From Desulfobacterales bacterium (lineage in GTDB: Bacteria; Desulfobacterota; Desulfobacteria; Desulfobacterales; Desulfobacteraceae), in contig JAKSBB010000969.1 of NCBI GenBank assembly GCA_022361315.1, forward strand, positions 1 through 6,915: a stretch of 6,915 nucleotides of DNA, written 5' to 3'. The notes beneath the pieces are model-generated. The model did no database searches, was not told where the DNA came from, and saw nothing but the letters and a program-made list of their open reading frames with translations. The translations under genes and the position numbers were made by a program. Position 1 is the first letter of the stretch. Each line of letters starts with the position of its first letter. Below are positions 1-6,738 of this stretch, piece after piece.

Positions 1-599
1 ACCGGGACAGCCTTAACCTTTACGACAAAGATGTTCAGGGTACCGGATACGGCATGGCAAACGTAAAAAAATATGTGGAGCAGCATAAAGGCGACATTAA
101 GGTGACCTCCACCATGGGCGAAGGAACGATATTCACCGTCACCTTTCCTGTTATCAGAAAACAGCTGAGTGCCGAAGAACAGGCCGCCATTGACACTCCC
201 GAACTGGTCACCGGCAAACACATCCTTCTGGTGGAGGACGAGCCGGCCATCTCAGATGTGCAGACCACCATATTGACCGATCCCCCCTGCCGCCACCGGG
301 TGGATGCCACACCACAGGCCAGGGATGCACTCCGGTTGTTCGATGAAAACACCTATGACCTGGTGAGCCTGGACTATATGCTTTTGGATAACCAAAGCGG
401 CATGGATGTGTATCACCGAATCAGGGAAACCAACACCCGTGTCCCCATTATTTTTGTCTCCGGTAACATTGAATTTCTGGAATCCCTTCAAAAGCTGACA
501 CGGAATGATCCCCTGGTGGGACATCTGTCCAAACCCGTCACCAACACCGAATACGTGAGCCTGGTCAACCGGATGCTGCTGAAAGCCGCCATGGACTGA
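1..599 (+). CDS. Hybrid sensor histidine kinase, C-terminal part (HATPase end + receiver domain)
   Basis: Partial gene: the reading frame is open from base 3, so the start lies upstream. The first residues carry a G2-type ATP-lid motif (GTGYGMA, bases 42-62) followed by a typical end of an HATPase_c domain (GEGTIFTVTFP). After a short linker comes a receiver domain: acidic pair E-D at bases 234-239, phosphoacceptor Asp in SLDYML at bases 372-374, conserved Ser in FVSGN, and conserved Lys in LSKP. All catalytic receiver residues are present, so it should accept phosphate. The usual Pro after the phospho-Asp (DxxMP) is missing. The protein ends with the receiver; no HPt or DNA-binding domain follows, so phosphate probably passes to a separate partner or serves as a sink. 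Its sensor input cannot be seen. The family call is firm; the specific role is unknown. It converges on the next gene. Confidence 0.9.
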   Translation, partial: RDSLNLYDKDVQGTGYGMANVKKYVEQHKGDIKVTSTMGEGTIFTVTFPVIRKQLSAEEQAAIDTPELVTGKHILLVEDEPAISDVQTTILTDPPCRHRVDATPQARDALRLFDENTYDLVSLDYMLLDNQSGMDVYHRIRETNTRVPIIFVSGNIEFLESLQKLTRNDPLVGHLSKPVTNTEYVSLVNRMLLKAAMD

Positions 600-655
600 T
601 CTGCCGGCGGCATCGGAGCCCAGAATACGAACGGGCAGCAAAAAACGGGCAAATA

Positions 656-690
656 AAAAGACAGGACCGACAATACCGGCCCTGCCTTTT
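656..690 (-). terminator. Intrinsic terminator for the PEP-CTERM gene, possibly bidirectional
   Basis: Two 14-base arms (656-669 and 677-690) surround a 7-base loop. Read on the minus strand the stem is fully paired with two G-U wobbles and runs into a T-rich tail (TCTTTTT), just after the minus-strand stop at 714. On the plus strand the same two positions become A-C mismatches, so the hairpin should be weaker for the kinase transcript ending at 599. This asymmetry suggests it is mainly the terminator of the minus-strand gene. Confidence 0.8.
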
Positions 691-713
691 CCATCTTTAA
701 ATTGGCTGAGGAA

Positions 714-1430
714 CTATCCCAGCTTTCTCCTGGCGACGTTGGCCATTCCCAGCAGGCCAAATCCGAAGAGCAGCATGGTGGTGGGCTCCGGAACCGGGTT
801 GACGGCGGTTATCTTTCCCCAGAGTTCCGTATCGTTGGTCATCTCCTCGTAGGAGGTGAACGAGGAGATCAGGTCGTCTGCCGTATCACCGAACCCTAAG
901 AATTCAAAGGTGTATTCAACACCGGAAAACTCAAAGACCTGGACCGCATAGGCGTCGGAAATCGTTATATGGTCGGCACTCTCCTCCCGATCACTGGTGT
1001 TGGTGGTCTCATCAATGCCAAAGGTCATGTTGAATACATCATCCAGTCCGGCCGGGTCTGAGAACCCCAGAGAGATGTCCAGAAAGGCCTGGTTGGCGGC
1101 ACTTCCGGTATAAATGGGATTGTTGAAGTGCCGGAGTTGACCGATGGTGAAGGCGTCGCCAAACTCAAAGTTTAACGGGGTATCGGCCGAAGCGGACCCG
1201 GTGAATCCCAAACCGCTCTGTCCGCGATGGGTGGCCGGGGAACCCCAGAATACCTGGTCTTCGAGTCCGTTTCCGTAGTCAATGGTTGCATCGTTTATAT
1301 AGCGGACATAGGAGCCGCCTGAGGTGCCGGTCCAGACGCCTTCGGCAGACGTCAGCGTCAATGCATTGACGCCGGCAACAAGTACCAGACAGATAAAATT
1401 GACGGATAAGAATGTGTGTATTGTTTTCAT
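714..1430 (-). CDS. Exported PEP-CTERM protein with choice-of-anchor K-type domain
   Basis: 238 residues. An N-terminal signal peptide (about residues 1-23, cleavage near VNA) leads into a beta-rich, Gly/Asp/Thr-rich body. Residues about 32-80, with VFWGSPA and QSGLGFTG, resemble the choice-of-anchor K family. The C-terminus is a textbook PEP-CTERM sorting signal: VPEP at 213-216, a hydrophobic segment at about 217-231, then the basic ARRK end. In known systems this tail is recognised by an exosortase and the protein is sent to the cell surface or extracellular matrix. No exosortase gene is in this window, so it must act from elsewhere. The start is supported by AAGGAAAG a few bases upstream of the ATG. 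There is one cysteine, inside the signal peptide. Exact function is unknown; a surface or matrix role is an inference from the sorting signal. Confidence 0.88.
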   Translation of the reverse strand: MKTIHTFLSVNFICLVLVAGVNALTLTSAEGVWTGTSGGSYVRYINDATIDYGNGLEDQVFWGSPATHRGQSGLGFTGSASADTPLNFEFGDAFTIGQLRHFNNPIYTGSAANQAFLDISLGFSDPAGLDDVFNMTFGIDETTNTSDREESADHITISDAYAVQVFEFSGVEYTFEFLGFGDTADDLISSFTSYEEMTNDTELWGKITAVNPVPEPTTMLLFGFGLLGMANVARRKLG

Positions 1431-1589
1431 ATGTCTTTCCTTTTTTGCGCTCTCAACGTCAGGTCGTCCTTGTGAGACTTCCTGTGCGCTTCAGTTTCAA
1501 CGGATTCAAGTCTATTTGTATCGTGTTGAAGACCGGAATAATCTACGGTCATATGTACAAAGCTGTTCTGATAATTATTCCTATAACAA

Positions 1590-1605
1590 TGAAAACTTCA
1601 TGCCA
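1590..1605 (-). promoter_or_regulatory. Weak sigma-54-like promoter candidate for the PEP-CTERM gene
   Basis: Minus strand reads TGGCATGAAGTTTTCA. Against the sigma-54 consensus TGGCACG-N4-TTGCW it has correct spacing and differs at two positions, including the important G of the -12 GC pair (TTTC instead of TTGC). Transcription would start near 1579, giving a leader of about 150 bases. PEP-CTERM genes in several bacteria are known to be driven by the sigma-54-dependent regulator PrsR, which is the reason to record it. The missing -12 G makes this a tentative call. Confidence 0.22.
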
Positions 1606-1635
1606 CTAATCGTTCTCCTCTGTATATTTCTTAAG

Positions 1636-1665
1636 AATACCCCCTGAAAATACGACATTGGTATT
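1636..1665. repeat. Inverted repeat AATACC-N18-GGTATT, possible regulator site
   Basis: Two perfect 6-base arms (1636-1641 and 1660-1665) lie 24 bases apart centre to centre. The dyad sits about 30-60 bases upstream of the sigma-54-like site at 1590-1605, where an enhancer-binding activator could bind. It could equally be chance in AT-rich DNA. Confidence 0.25.
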
Positions 1666-1779
1666 AGAAATCTGCTATAAAACTCATCCGAATGAATCTG
1701 ATTTGACTCTCCGTCTTTGTATCAACCCAGAAAATTTTTCCCCTTACGGGTACAAAAGATTCCGATGCGTGGCGGAGCC

Positions 1780-1808
1780 TTGAAACAATCCGTGAAATAC
1801 CCTATAGT
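1780..1808 (+). promoter_or_regulatory. Sigma-70-type promoter for metF-like gene
   Basis: TTGAAA (1780-1785), 17-base spacer, TATAGT (1803-1808). Each hexamer matches five of six consensus bases and the spacing is ideal. Transcription would begin near 1815, giving a leader of about 53 bases before the ATG at 1868. A small palindrome, GGATC-ATTC-GATCC (1814-1827), falls right at the predicted start and could be an operator or a short 5' hairpin. Confidence 0.6.
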
Positions 1809-1867
1809 GGCTGGGATCATTCGATCCGGAAGCACTTTTTCCAATATCATTATCAACGGAGAAGAAG

Positions 1868-2731
1868 ATGGGACTTATTGATACATTTGGCCAGAAATTC
1901 GTGATCACCACCGAGCTTGGGCCGGTTAAAGGGGTACAAACGGAAGCTGCCCTGGAAAAGGCAGCAGACTATCTCCCCCTGGACGGCATCAACATCCATG
2001 ACTGCCCCATGGGCAACCTGAGAATCAATGCCATTGCCATGGGAAGCCTGATACAAAGCCGTCTCGGTACAGATGCGATTCCCCATTTCACCTGCCGGGA
2101 CCGCAGCCTGCTGGGCACCCAGGCCGATCTTCTCGGCGCCCATGCCACGGGCATCCGCAACATCCTGGTGACCACGGGTGATCCCCCCAAGCACGGTCCC
2201 TACCCCTCCAAAGCCGTATACGATTACAACACCTTTGATCTGATCAAACTAGTGAAAAAGATGAACAACGGCCTGGACTACAACGACAAGGAATTCGGCG
2301 GGAAAACAGATTTCGCCGTTTCCTGCACGGCCACCCCCGTGGGCAAAAAGACTGAAGCCGAACTGGAGCGGATGTCCAAAAAGATAGAGGCCGGCGCCGA
2401 TTTTTTCCAGACCCAGGTGGTCTATGATGCGGAGAAAACCATCGACTTCCTCAAGCAGGCCAAGCCCCTGGGAAAACCGATTCTGGTAGGACTGATGCCC
2501 CTGAAAAGTGTGAAGATGGCCCAGTTCATGACCAAAAACGTTGACGGCATCGACGTTCCGGACGAGGTGATTAACCGGATGGATACAGAAGGGGCCACCG
2601 GCATCGACATCGCCTGTGATTTTATCCGGGATATTATCGAATATGCCGATGGCATTCACATCATGGCCATGGGAGATGTGGCCGGTACCAACAAAATAAT
2701 AGAGTTCACACGGACACTGCTCTCAAAATAA
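1868..2731 (+). CDS. metF: Methylenetetrahydrofolate reductase, MetF family
   Basis: 287 residues, the usual size of a single-domain bacterial MetF barrel. It should reduce 5,10-methylene-THF to 5-methyl-THF in the cytoplasm, using FAD as the family does. Visible family motifs: TTELGP with Glu16 in the place of the catalytic Glu near the N-terminus; HFTCRDR (73-79), matching the HLTC strand; TTGDPP (102-107) with Asp105 in the position of the conserved flavin-site Asp; FFQTQVVYD (179-187), matching FFxTQ. The start has GGAG at 1858-1861, six bases before the ATG. No MetV-like zinc-domain gene is adjacent. With a CooC-type gene next on the same strand, a role in the methyl branch of the Wood-Ljungdahl pathway is likely, but methionine synthesis cannot be excluded from sequence alone. 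Confidence 0.88.
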   Translation: MGLIDTFGQKFVITTELGPVKGVQTEAALEKAADYLPLDGINIHDCPMGNLRINAIAMGSLIQSRLGTDAIPHFTCRDRSLLGTQADLLGAHATGIRNILVTTGDPPKHGPYPSKAVYDYNTFDLIKLVKKMNNGLDYNDKEFGGKTDFAVSCTATPVGKKTEAELERMSKKIEAGADFFQTQVVYDAEKTIDFLKQAKPLGKPILVGLMPLKSVKMAQFMTKNVDGIDVPDEVINRMDTEGATGIDIACDFIRDIIEYADGIHIMAMGDVAGTNKIIEFTRTLLSK

Positions 2732-2751
2732 AAGACCCAAGCCATTCCTTT

Positions 2752-2785
2752 CACCCCGGTGCAGACCATCTTCGGTGCCGGGGTG
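2752..2785 (+). terminator. Hairpin terminator after metF
   Basis: Perfect arms CACCCCGG and CCGGGGTG extend inward by two G-U wobbles and one G-C pair to an 11-pair stem (2752-2762 with 2775-2785). The downstream tail TTATTT is short and impure, so termination may be partial and some readthrough into the cooC-like gene is possible. Confidence 0.6.
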
Positions 2786-2802
2786 TTATTTGCCACAGAT
2801 TC

Positions 2803-2811
2803 TGATATAAA
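2803..2811 (+). promoter_or_regulatory. Extended -10 promoter candidate for cooC-like gene
   Basis: TGA-TATAAA fits the extended -10 form TGn-TATAAT with one mismatch. No good -35 hexamer lies at the right distance, which is tolerated by extended -10 promoters. It sits just after the metF terminator; predicted start near 2818, leader about 37 bases. Confidence 0.35.
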
Positions 2812-2854
2812 ATCCCGGAATAACCGGAGCAATCTGAACAGGGAGGGAAACCTT

Positions 2855-3637
2855 ATGAAACTGATGATTTGCGGAAAAGGGGGAAGCGGCAAAAGTACAA
2901 TATCCGCCCTTCTGGCCAAAGGTATGGCAGACCGGGGCACCCCAGTGCTGCTGGTGGATGCGGATGAGTCCAACCTGGGACTTTACCGGATGCTGGGAAT
3001 TGAGATGCCCAGACCCGTTCTTGAGGAACTTGGCGGCAAAAAGGGATTACAGGCCCGGCGTAAAGCCTCGGCTCAGGGTTTCGGCGGACCGCCCCCTCTC
3101 TTTTCCGGTGGCCTCACCCTGGACACCCTGGCCGATGACGAACAGATCCGCCCCTGCCTGTCCGACTCAGAAAATCTAAAGGTGCTTACCATCGGCAAGA
3201 TTCATCATTTCGGAGAAGGCTGCGCCTGTCCCATGGGCACCCTGTTCCGCAGCATATTCTCCAACCTCCGGCTCAAGGACACAGAGCTTGTCATTGTGGA
3301 CACCGCCGCAGGGCTGGAGCATTTCGGCCGCCGCCTGGACGGGGAGTGCGACCATATCCTCGCCGTCGTTGATCCCTCCTTTGAATCCGTCACCATGGCC
3401 GCCCGTATGGCAACCATTGCCTCAGAAGCAGGCCTCCCGGTTTCAGGCGTCCTTAACAAAACCACCCCGGAACTTCTCCCGGAAATGAAATCAGCCCTGA
3501 CCGGTGTGGATATCATCGGCAGCCTCCCCCAGGATCCAGATCTTTTCCTCAATACCCTCAGGGGACAGGAACTGAATAAAAATCCGGAGGGTATCGGCCG
3601 GTTATGCCTGGAAATTGATGGATTAATGGGAATTTAA
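2855..3637 (+). CDS. cooC: CooC-family ATPase, nickel insertion into CO dehydrogenase
   Basis: 260 residues, cytoplasmic MinD/SIMIBI-type P-loop ATPase. It shows the deviant Walker A GKGGSGKS (7-14) with the signature Lys8, VDADES (34-39), the CooC-type CxC metal/dimer motif GCAC (Cys123, Cys125), Walker B VIVD (146-149) followed by the family-typical AGLEHFGR, and NK (201-202) for nucleotide binding. CooC proteins use ATP to help insert Ni into the CODH active-site cluster. The start at 2855 is chosen because GGGAGGG lies 7 bases upstream and the P-loop then starts at residue 7, as in the family. A GTG at 2759 in the same frame lies inside the upstream terminator and adds 32 unrelated residues. 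No CODH gene is in the window. Subfamily members act on related nickel enzymes, so the exact client is inferred. Confidence 0.88.
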   Translation: MKLMICGKGGSGKSTISALLAKGMADRGTPVLLVDADESNLGLYRMLGIEMPRPVLEELGGKKGLQARRKASAQGFGGPPPLFSGGLTLDTLADDEQIRPCLSDSENLKVLTIGKIHHFGEGCACPMGTLFRSIFSNLRLKDTELVIVDTAAGLEHFGRRLDGECDHILAVVDPSFESVTMAARMATIASEAGLPVSGVLNKTTPELLPEMKSALTGVDIIGSLPQDPDLFLNTLRGQELNKNPEGIGRLCLEIDGLMGI

Positions 3638-3666
3638 TTTCCCTATTTCCCAAAAAAACCACAAAA

Positions 3667-3685
3667 AATCAGGGTTTCCCTGATT
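3667..3685 (+). terminator. Hairpin terminator after cooC
   Basis: AATCAGGG-TTT-CCCTGATT: perfect 8-pair arms with a 3-base loop, preceded by an A tract and followed by GATTTTC. It lies 30 bases past the cooC stop. The A tract on the other side means it may act in both directions. The T tail is short, so strength is uncertain. Confidence 0.55.
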
Positions 3686-3754
3686 GATTTTCAGAAGATG
3701 ATCGCCTACTTTGGAATGTATTGGCGACTCATATTCTTTTTTGCATCTGCCTCT

Positions 3755-3777
3755 ATTTCACAACACTCGGGTGAAAT
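3755..3777. repeat. Dyad ATTTCAC-N9-GTGAAAT, operator-like
   Basis: Perfect 7-base inverted arms (3755-3761, 3771-3777) with a 9-base centre. The centre-to-centre spacing of 16 bases would suit a dimeric repressor or activator, or an RNA hairpin. There is no T tract, so it is not a terminator. It lies about 200 bases upstream of the chemoreceptor start. Confidence 0.3.
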
Positions 3778-3883
3778 TACCGTTATCAAGACGGCCGGTT
3801 CCCCATCAGTTCATGTCCATTCTCAATACCTGTTTCTTATCTGACTGTTTCTAACCCGGCTGCTTCTGCGGTCTCTCAGTTCC

Positions 3884-3923
3884 GCCGCTGTCAATATTCA
3901 TTGCGGCAAATACGGCTCGCCGC
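3884..3923 (+). promoter_or_regulatory. Possible mutually exclusive leader helices upstream of the chemoreceptor gene
   Basis: GCCGC (3884-3888), GCGGC (3903-3907) and GCCGC (3919-3923): the middle copy can pair with either neighbour but not both at once. The loops would be 14 and 11 bases. This layout resembles a simple switch, but five-base helices are short and no ligand core is recognised. Confidence 0.2.
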
Positions 3924-3974
3924 CGGGGGTAATCGTCTAAATAAATCGGAAGCTACTTAGAAGGGAGGGACAGG

Positions 3975-6662
3975 ATGAGCAATGTCCGCATGACCATCGG
4001 CAAAAAGGTCGGTATCGGTTTCCTGCTGCTGATTATGATAATCTCAGTACTGGGAAGTCTCGGGGTATGGTGGATGAAGTCCACCCAGAAAGAATCTGAA
4101 ATCCTGGTTCGCGAGTACGTGCCGGAGATGGCCATCGCCTCGGACATCAGAGGGTGGGCCAACCGCCTTATGTATCACATGCGGGGATTTATATTTACTG
4201 AAGATCCCGCTTTCTTCGAGTCTGCCGTTTCTGCCCTGGGAGGGATGAACACAGGCATAGAAAAAGGTCAGCAACTGGTGGCCTCCGCCGTTCACCTGGA
4301 TCGCCTCGCCTCAGGACTGGACGAGATTGACGCAGCCAAGACCCGTTACCAGGACGCCATGGACGCCATCCGGGAAACCATTACCGGCCTGGGAAACGAA
4401 CGAGCAACCCTGGACCGCAACGCCGTCACCTATATGACAAACAGCCGGGATTTTCTCAACAGTCAGAACAGGGCCTTCCGCAATGATCTGGACGAACGGC
4501 AAAAGAAGCTTACCCTGGTTACTGATATGGTCAACCTGGGCAACAAAGTCCATACCCTGAACTTTAAAGCCCAGATATTTGACGACATGAAAGCCCTTGC
4601 CTCGGCAATGGAAATGCTCAAAGAGGTGGGGGTGTACGCTGAAAAACTCCGGCCCATCACCAGGGATCCCGAAGACCTGGCAGCTATCAACGAAACCGAA
4701 ACAGCAGCCGCGGAGTATATCCGGGCAATGACCCACTATATCCAGACCCATAAAAAACTGATAGCGGCAGAGCGTAAAATGAAAGCCAATGCCCGCGCCT
4801 ACATGGGCAATTGCACCGTTATTCTAAAAGGGCTCCAGAATGATTTAAAAACCGGCGGGAATATAGATGCCAACATGACCGGTATCGTCCTGGTCAACCG
4901 GATCATGGACGGAGGCAACCGTGTTCAGGTCCTGATGGCCAACGCCATGGTCCGCAAAAACACCCGGCGGCTCACATCGGCCATCAAAAAATTCACGGGG
5001 TTTGAAAAAAACCTCTCGACCCTGAAGACTCAGATCACCGGCGCCCGCAACCAGACCCGTGTCGACGACACGCTCATTGCCGGCCGGAATTATCTGGCTG
5101 CCATGAATGCCTATCTTGCTGCCTTTAACCGGCTGGGTGACCACAGAACGGTCATGGAGTCGGTGGCAGACCGCTATGTTGCCCTGTGCCGTTCCTTTCT
5201 GGACTCCCAACAGGCAAAACTGGCCGCTGACATGACCCAGCGTCATAGAAAAATTGCACTGATGAACGAGATTGTCATGCTGGGCAAAGATACCCGGATT
5301 CAGGGATTCAAGTCACAGGCGCTCAACGATCCCGGGATCATGGCCGCCGGACTGGAACGTTTCGAAGAGATCAACACGGCATTTGAAGAGATATCCGGGC
5401 TGACCCGGTCGCCGAAAGGCCTGGAGCGGCTGGCGGAGATCCGGAATGCCGGAAATGCCTATGAATCAAGCATGAATCAATTCTTAAACGACTGGGCCTT
5501 CCTGCGCCGCCTGGATCAGGAACGGGAGACCCTGGGTGCATCAGTCATCGAAAAAACAAAGTCCCTTCAGGATGATGCGGGCCGGGACACCGACCGGATC
5601 GCTGAAAATGCTGTCTCAAAACTGGCAAAGGCCTCATTCATGATGATTCTCGGGCTGGGAACCGCTTTGGGAGTGGGAGTTGTTCTCTCCCTGTTCATTT
5701 CCAGGAGTATCATCAGCGGTATGCGACAGGTGGCAGGCAATATGGATCAGGGGGCAGCCCAGGTGGCAACTGCATCCCATCACATATCCGGGGCCAGCCA
5801 GATCATGGCCGACGGTGCCGCCCGTCAGGCCGCCTCCATTGAGGAGACCTCCGCCTCCATCGAAGAGATGTCTGCAATGACCCAACAGAATGCCAAGAAC
5901 TCCCAAAAGGCCGACCAGTTGATGAAGGATACCGGCAGCATCGTAACCCAGGCCAATGATGCCATGACAGAACTGACACGGTCGATGACGGATATTTCAC
6001 AGGCCAGCCAGGATACGGGTAAAATCATCTCCACCATTGATGAAATCGCCTTTCAGACCAACCTGCTGGCACTGAATGCTGCGGTTGAAGCGGCCAGGGC
6101 AGGTGAAGCCGGGGCCGGTTTTTCCGTGGTGGCGGATGAGGTGCGCACCCTGGCCGGACGGGCAGCCAAAGCTGCCGGAGATACAGCAGAACTCATTGAA
6201 AGCACCCTGAAGCAGGTGGAGCAGGGCACCACCCTGGTGGCCCGGACCAATACGGCGTTCTGCGATGTGGCCAAAAGCACGGAAGAGGCGGGCCGTCTGG
6301 TCAGCCGGATATCCACCGCCTCAGGGGAGCAATCCCAGGGTATCGGCCAGATCAACCAGACCATCGGTGAAATGGCCGGTGTTGTCCAGCAGGTTGCGGC
6401 CAATGCCGAGGAGATGGCCTCAGCCTCTGAGGAATTGAGCGCCCAGGCCGAACATATGAAATCCGGCGTAAACGAACTGATGCATATGGTGGGTGCCACG
6501 GGTTCACCTTCCCGGGAGGCACCCCCCCGGATTCCGGATAAATCCGAAGCCGTCCTGCCACGTGACGTCCTGCCCCAGGCGGGAAACGGAGGCCGGGAAA
6601 TTCCCCCCGACCGTGCCATAGACATAAACGAATTCAACCCGGATGAACCGGACCGGTTCTAA
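3975..6662 (+). CDS. Large methyl-accepting chemotaxis protein with duplicated HBM-like sensor region
   Basis: 895 residues, inner-membrane chemoreceptor; AAGGGAGGG just upstream fixes the start. TM1 about 12-34, extracytoplasmic all-helical region about 35-553, TM2 about 554-576, then the cytoplasmic signalling coiled coil. The hairpin tip (about 690-725: [29 protein letters not shown]) is canonical for contacting CheA and Che[16 protein letters not shown] (618-632) looks like a methylation helix. A normal HAMP is not evident: the SRSII stretch after TM2 lacks the usual Pro and leads quickly into the coiled coil. The sensor region is about twice the size of a single HBM domain (about 250 residues), and residues 157-252 align without gaps to 405-500. 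The Pro/Asp-rich C-terminal tail (841-895) has no NWETF-type CheR tether and ends in PDRF. The ligand is unknown. A cysteine appears in each sensor half (280, 405) and one in the signalling domain (763). Confidence 0.93.
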   Translation: MSNVRMTIGKKVGIGFLLLIMIISVLGSLGVWWMKSTQKESEILVREYVPEMAIASDIRGWANRLMYHMRGFIFTEDPAFFESAVSALGGMNTGIEKGQQLVASAVHLDRLASGLDEIDAAKTRYQDAMDAIRETITGLGNERATLDRNAVTYMTNSRDFLNSQNRAFRNDLDERQKKLTLVTDMVNLGNKVHTLNFKAQIFDDMKALASAMEMLKEVGVYAEKLRPITRDPEDLAAINETETAAAEYIRAMTHYIQTHKKLIAAERKMKANARAYMGNCTVILKGLQNDLKTGGNIDANMTGIVLVNRIMDGGNRVQVLMANAMVRKNTRRLTSAIKKFTGFEKNLSTLKTQITGARNQTRVDDTLIAGRNYLAAMNAYLAAFNRLGDHRTVMESVADRYVALCRSFLDSQQAKLAADMTQRHRKIALMNEIVMLGKDTRIQGFKSQALNDPGIMAAGLERFEEINTAFEEISGLTRSPKGLERLAEIRNAGNAYESSMNQFLNDWAFLRRLDQERETLGASVIEKTKSLQDDAGRDTDRIAENAVSKLAKASFMMILGLGTALGVGVVLSLFISRSIISGMRQVAGNMDQGAAQVATASHHISGASQIMADGAARQAASIEETSASIEEMSAMTQQNAKNSQKADQLMKDTGSIVTQANDAMTELTRSMTDISQASQDTGKIISTIDEIAFQTNLLALNAAVEAARAGEAGAGFSVVADEVRTLAGRAAKAAGDTAELIESTLKQVEQGTTLVARTNTAFCDVAKSTEEAGRLVSRISTASGEQSQGIGQINQTIGEMAGVVQQVAANAEEMASASEELSAQAEHMKSGVNELMHMVGATGSPSREAPPRIPDKSEAVLPRDVLPQAGNGGREIPPDRAIDINEFNPDEPDRF
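4443..4730 (+). repeat. Protein-level internal duplication, copy 1 (chemoreceptor residues 157-252)
   Basis: Aligned without gaps to residues 405-500 at an offset of 248 residues (744 bases). A hand count gives about 28 identities in 96. Anchors: R-x-F-L-x-S-Q (158-164), LGN (188-190), FKAQ (197-200), TRDP (229-232). The DNA copies are well diverged, so the duplication is old. Confidence 0.7.
5187..5474 (+). repeat. Protein-level internal duplication, copy 2 (chemoreceptor residues 405-500)
   Basis: Partner of the copy at 4443-4730. Matching anchors at exactly +248 residues: R-x-F-L-x-S-Q (406-412), LGK (436-438), FKSQ (445-448), TRSP (477-480). The sequence before each copy (from about residue 60 and about 312, NR-x5-M) also looks alike with a small gap, so the repeat unit is probably the whole 250-residue block. 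Confidence 0.7.
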
Positions 6663-6691
6663 CACCGGCCCGTTACCCATATATTGAAACC

Positions 6692-6715
6692 CGTTGAACA
6701 TCTTGATGTTCAGCG
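6692..6715 (+). other. Strong intercistronic hairpin between chemoreceptor and Cache-like gene
   Basis: CGTTGAACAT-CTTG-ATGTTCAGCG: ten pairs (one G-U) and a CTTG tetraloop. No T tract follows, so it is not a standard terminator. It ends 10 bases before the GGAAGGAGG ribosome binding site. It may stabilise or process the mRNA, or adjust expression of the downstream gene. A second CAACG (6716-6720) can compete for the 5' CGTTG arm. Confidence 0.5.
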
Positions 6716-6738
6716 CAACGATCCGGAAGGAGGACACC

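Larger units (their letters stand above)
1431..1867. other. AT-rich divergent intergenic region, 437 bases
   Basis: This stretch separates the minus-strand PEP-CTERM gene from the plus-strand metF-like gene. No convincing gene was seen: the short plus-strand frames here lack a good ribosome binding site, and two of them run antisense into the PEP-CTERM gene. It holds the sigma-70-like promoter at 1780-1808, a weak sigma-54-like site on the minus strand at 1590-1605, a dyad at 1636-1665 and a small palindrome at 1814-1827. The length of the leader leaves room for regulator binding. Confidence 0.7.
3638..3974. other. Intergenic region, 337 bases, with several inverted repeats
   Basis: No gene seen. 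It contains a terminator-like hairpin at 3667-3685, a 7-base dyad at 3755-3777 and a GCCGC/GCGGC/GCCGC arrangement at 3884-3923. No sigma-70, sigma-54 or sigma-28 promoter with acceptable spacing was found upstream of the chemoreceptor, so its promoter is unidentified. No known riboswitch core was recognised. Confidence 0.7.

Noticed and set aside
1324..1647. Plus-strand open frames overlapping the 5' end of the PEP-CTERM gene
   Set aside because: They run antisense to a well-supported signal peptide region, lack ribosome binding sites and encode no recognisable domain.
1703..1731. TTGACT as a -35 element for metF
   Set aside because: No acceptable -10 hexamer 16-18 bases downstream; the pair at 1780-1808 is far better.
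1740..1867. Possible riboswitch (cobalamin, SAM, THF or c-di-GMP) in the metF leader
   Set aside because: None of the conserved cores known to me is present, and the predicted leader is only about 53 bases, too short for these classes.
2759..2854. Upstream in-frame GTG start extending the CooC-like protein by 32 residues
   Set aside because: It lies inside the terminator hairpin, has no ribosome binding site, and the added residues do not fit the family, whose P-loop sits at the very N-terminus. ATG at 2855 has a strong GGGAGGG site.
3631..3650. Near-palindrome around the cooC stop codon (GGGAA and TTCCC arms)
   Set aside because: Only five paired bases around an AT-rich centre; the stronger hairpin at 3667-3685 explains termination better.
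3721..3745. TTGGCG ... TTTTGCA resembling a sigma-54 promoter before the chemoreceptor
   Set aside because: The GG and GC elements are about 20 bases apart instead of the strict 12-base register, so it cannot work as sigma-54.
3698..3844. Small 48-codon plus-strand frame between cooC and the chemoreceptor
   Set aside because: No good ribosome binding site, no recognised family, and it overlaps a dyad. The length is expected by chance in this region.
6053..6637. Long minus-strand open frame (194 codons) opposite the chemoreceptor signalling domain
   Set aside because: Ala/Ser/Pro-rich composition is the mirror of the receptor's repetitive helices; no ribosome binding site or family resemblance. 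The plus-strand gene is certain.
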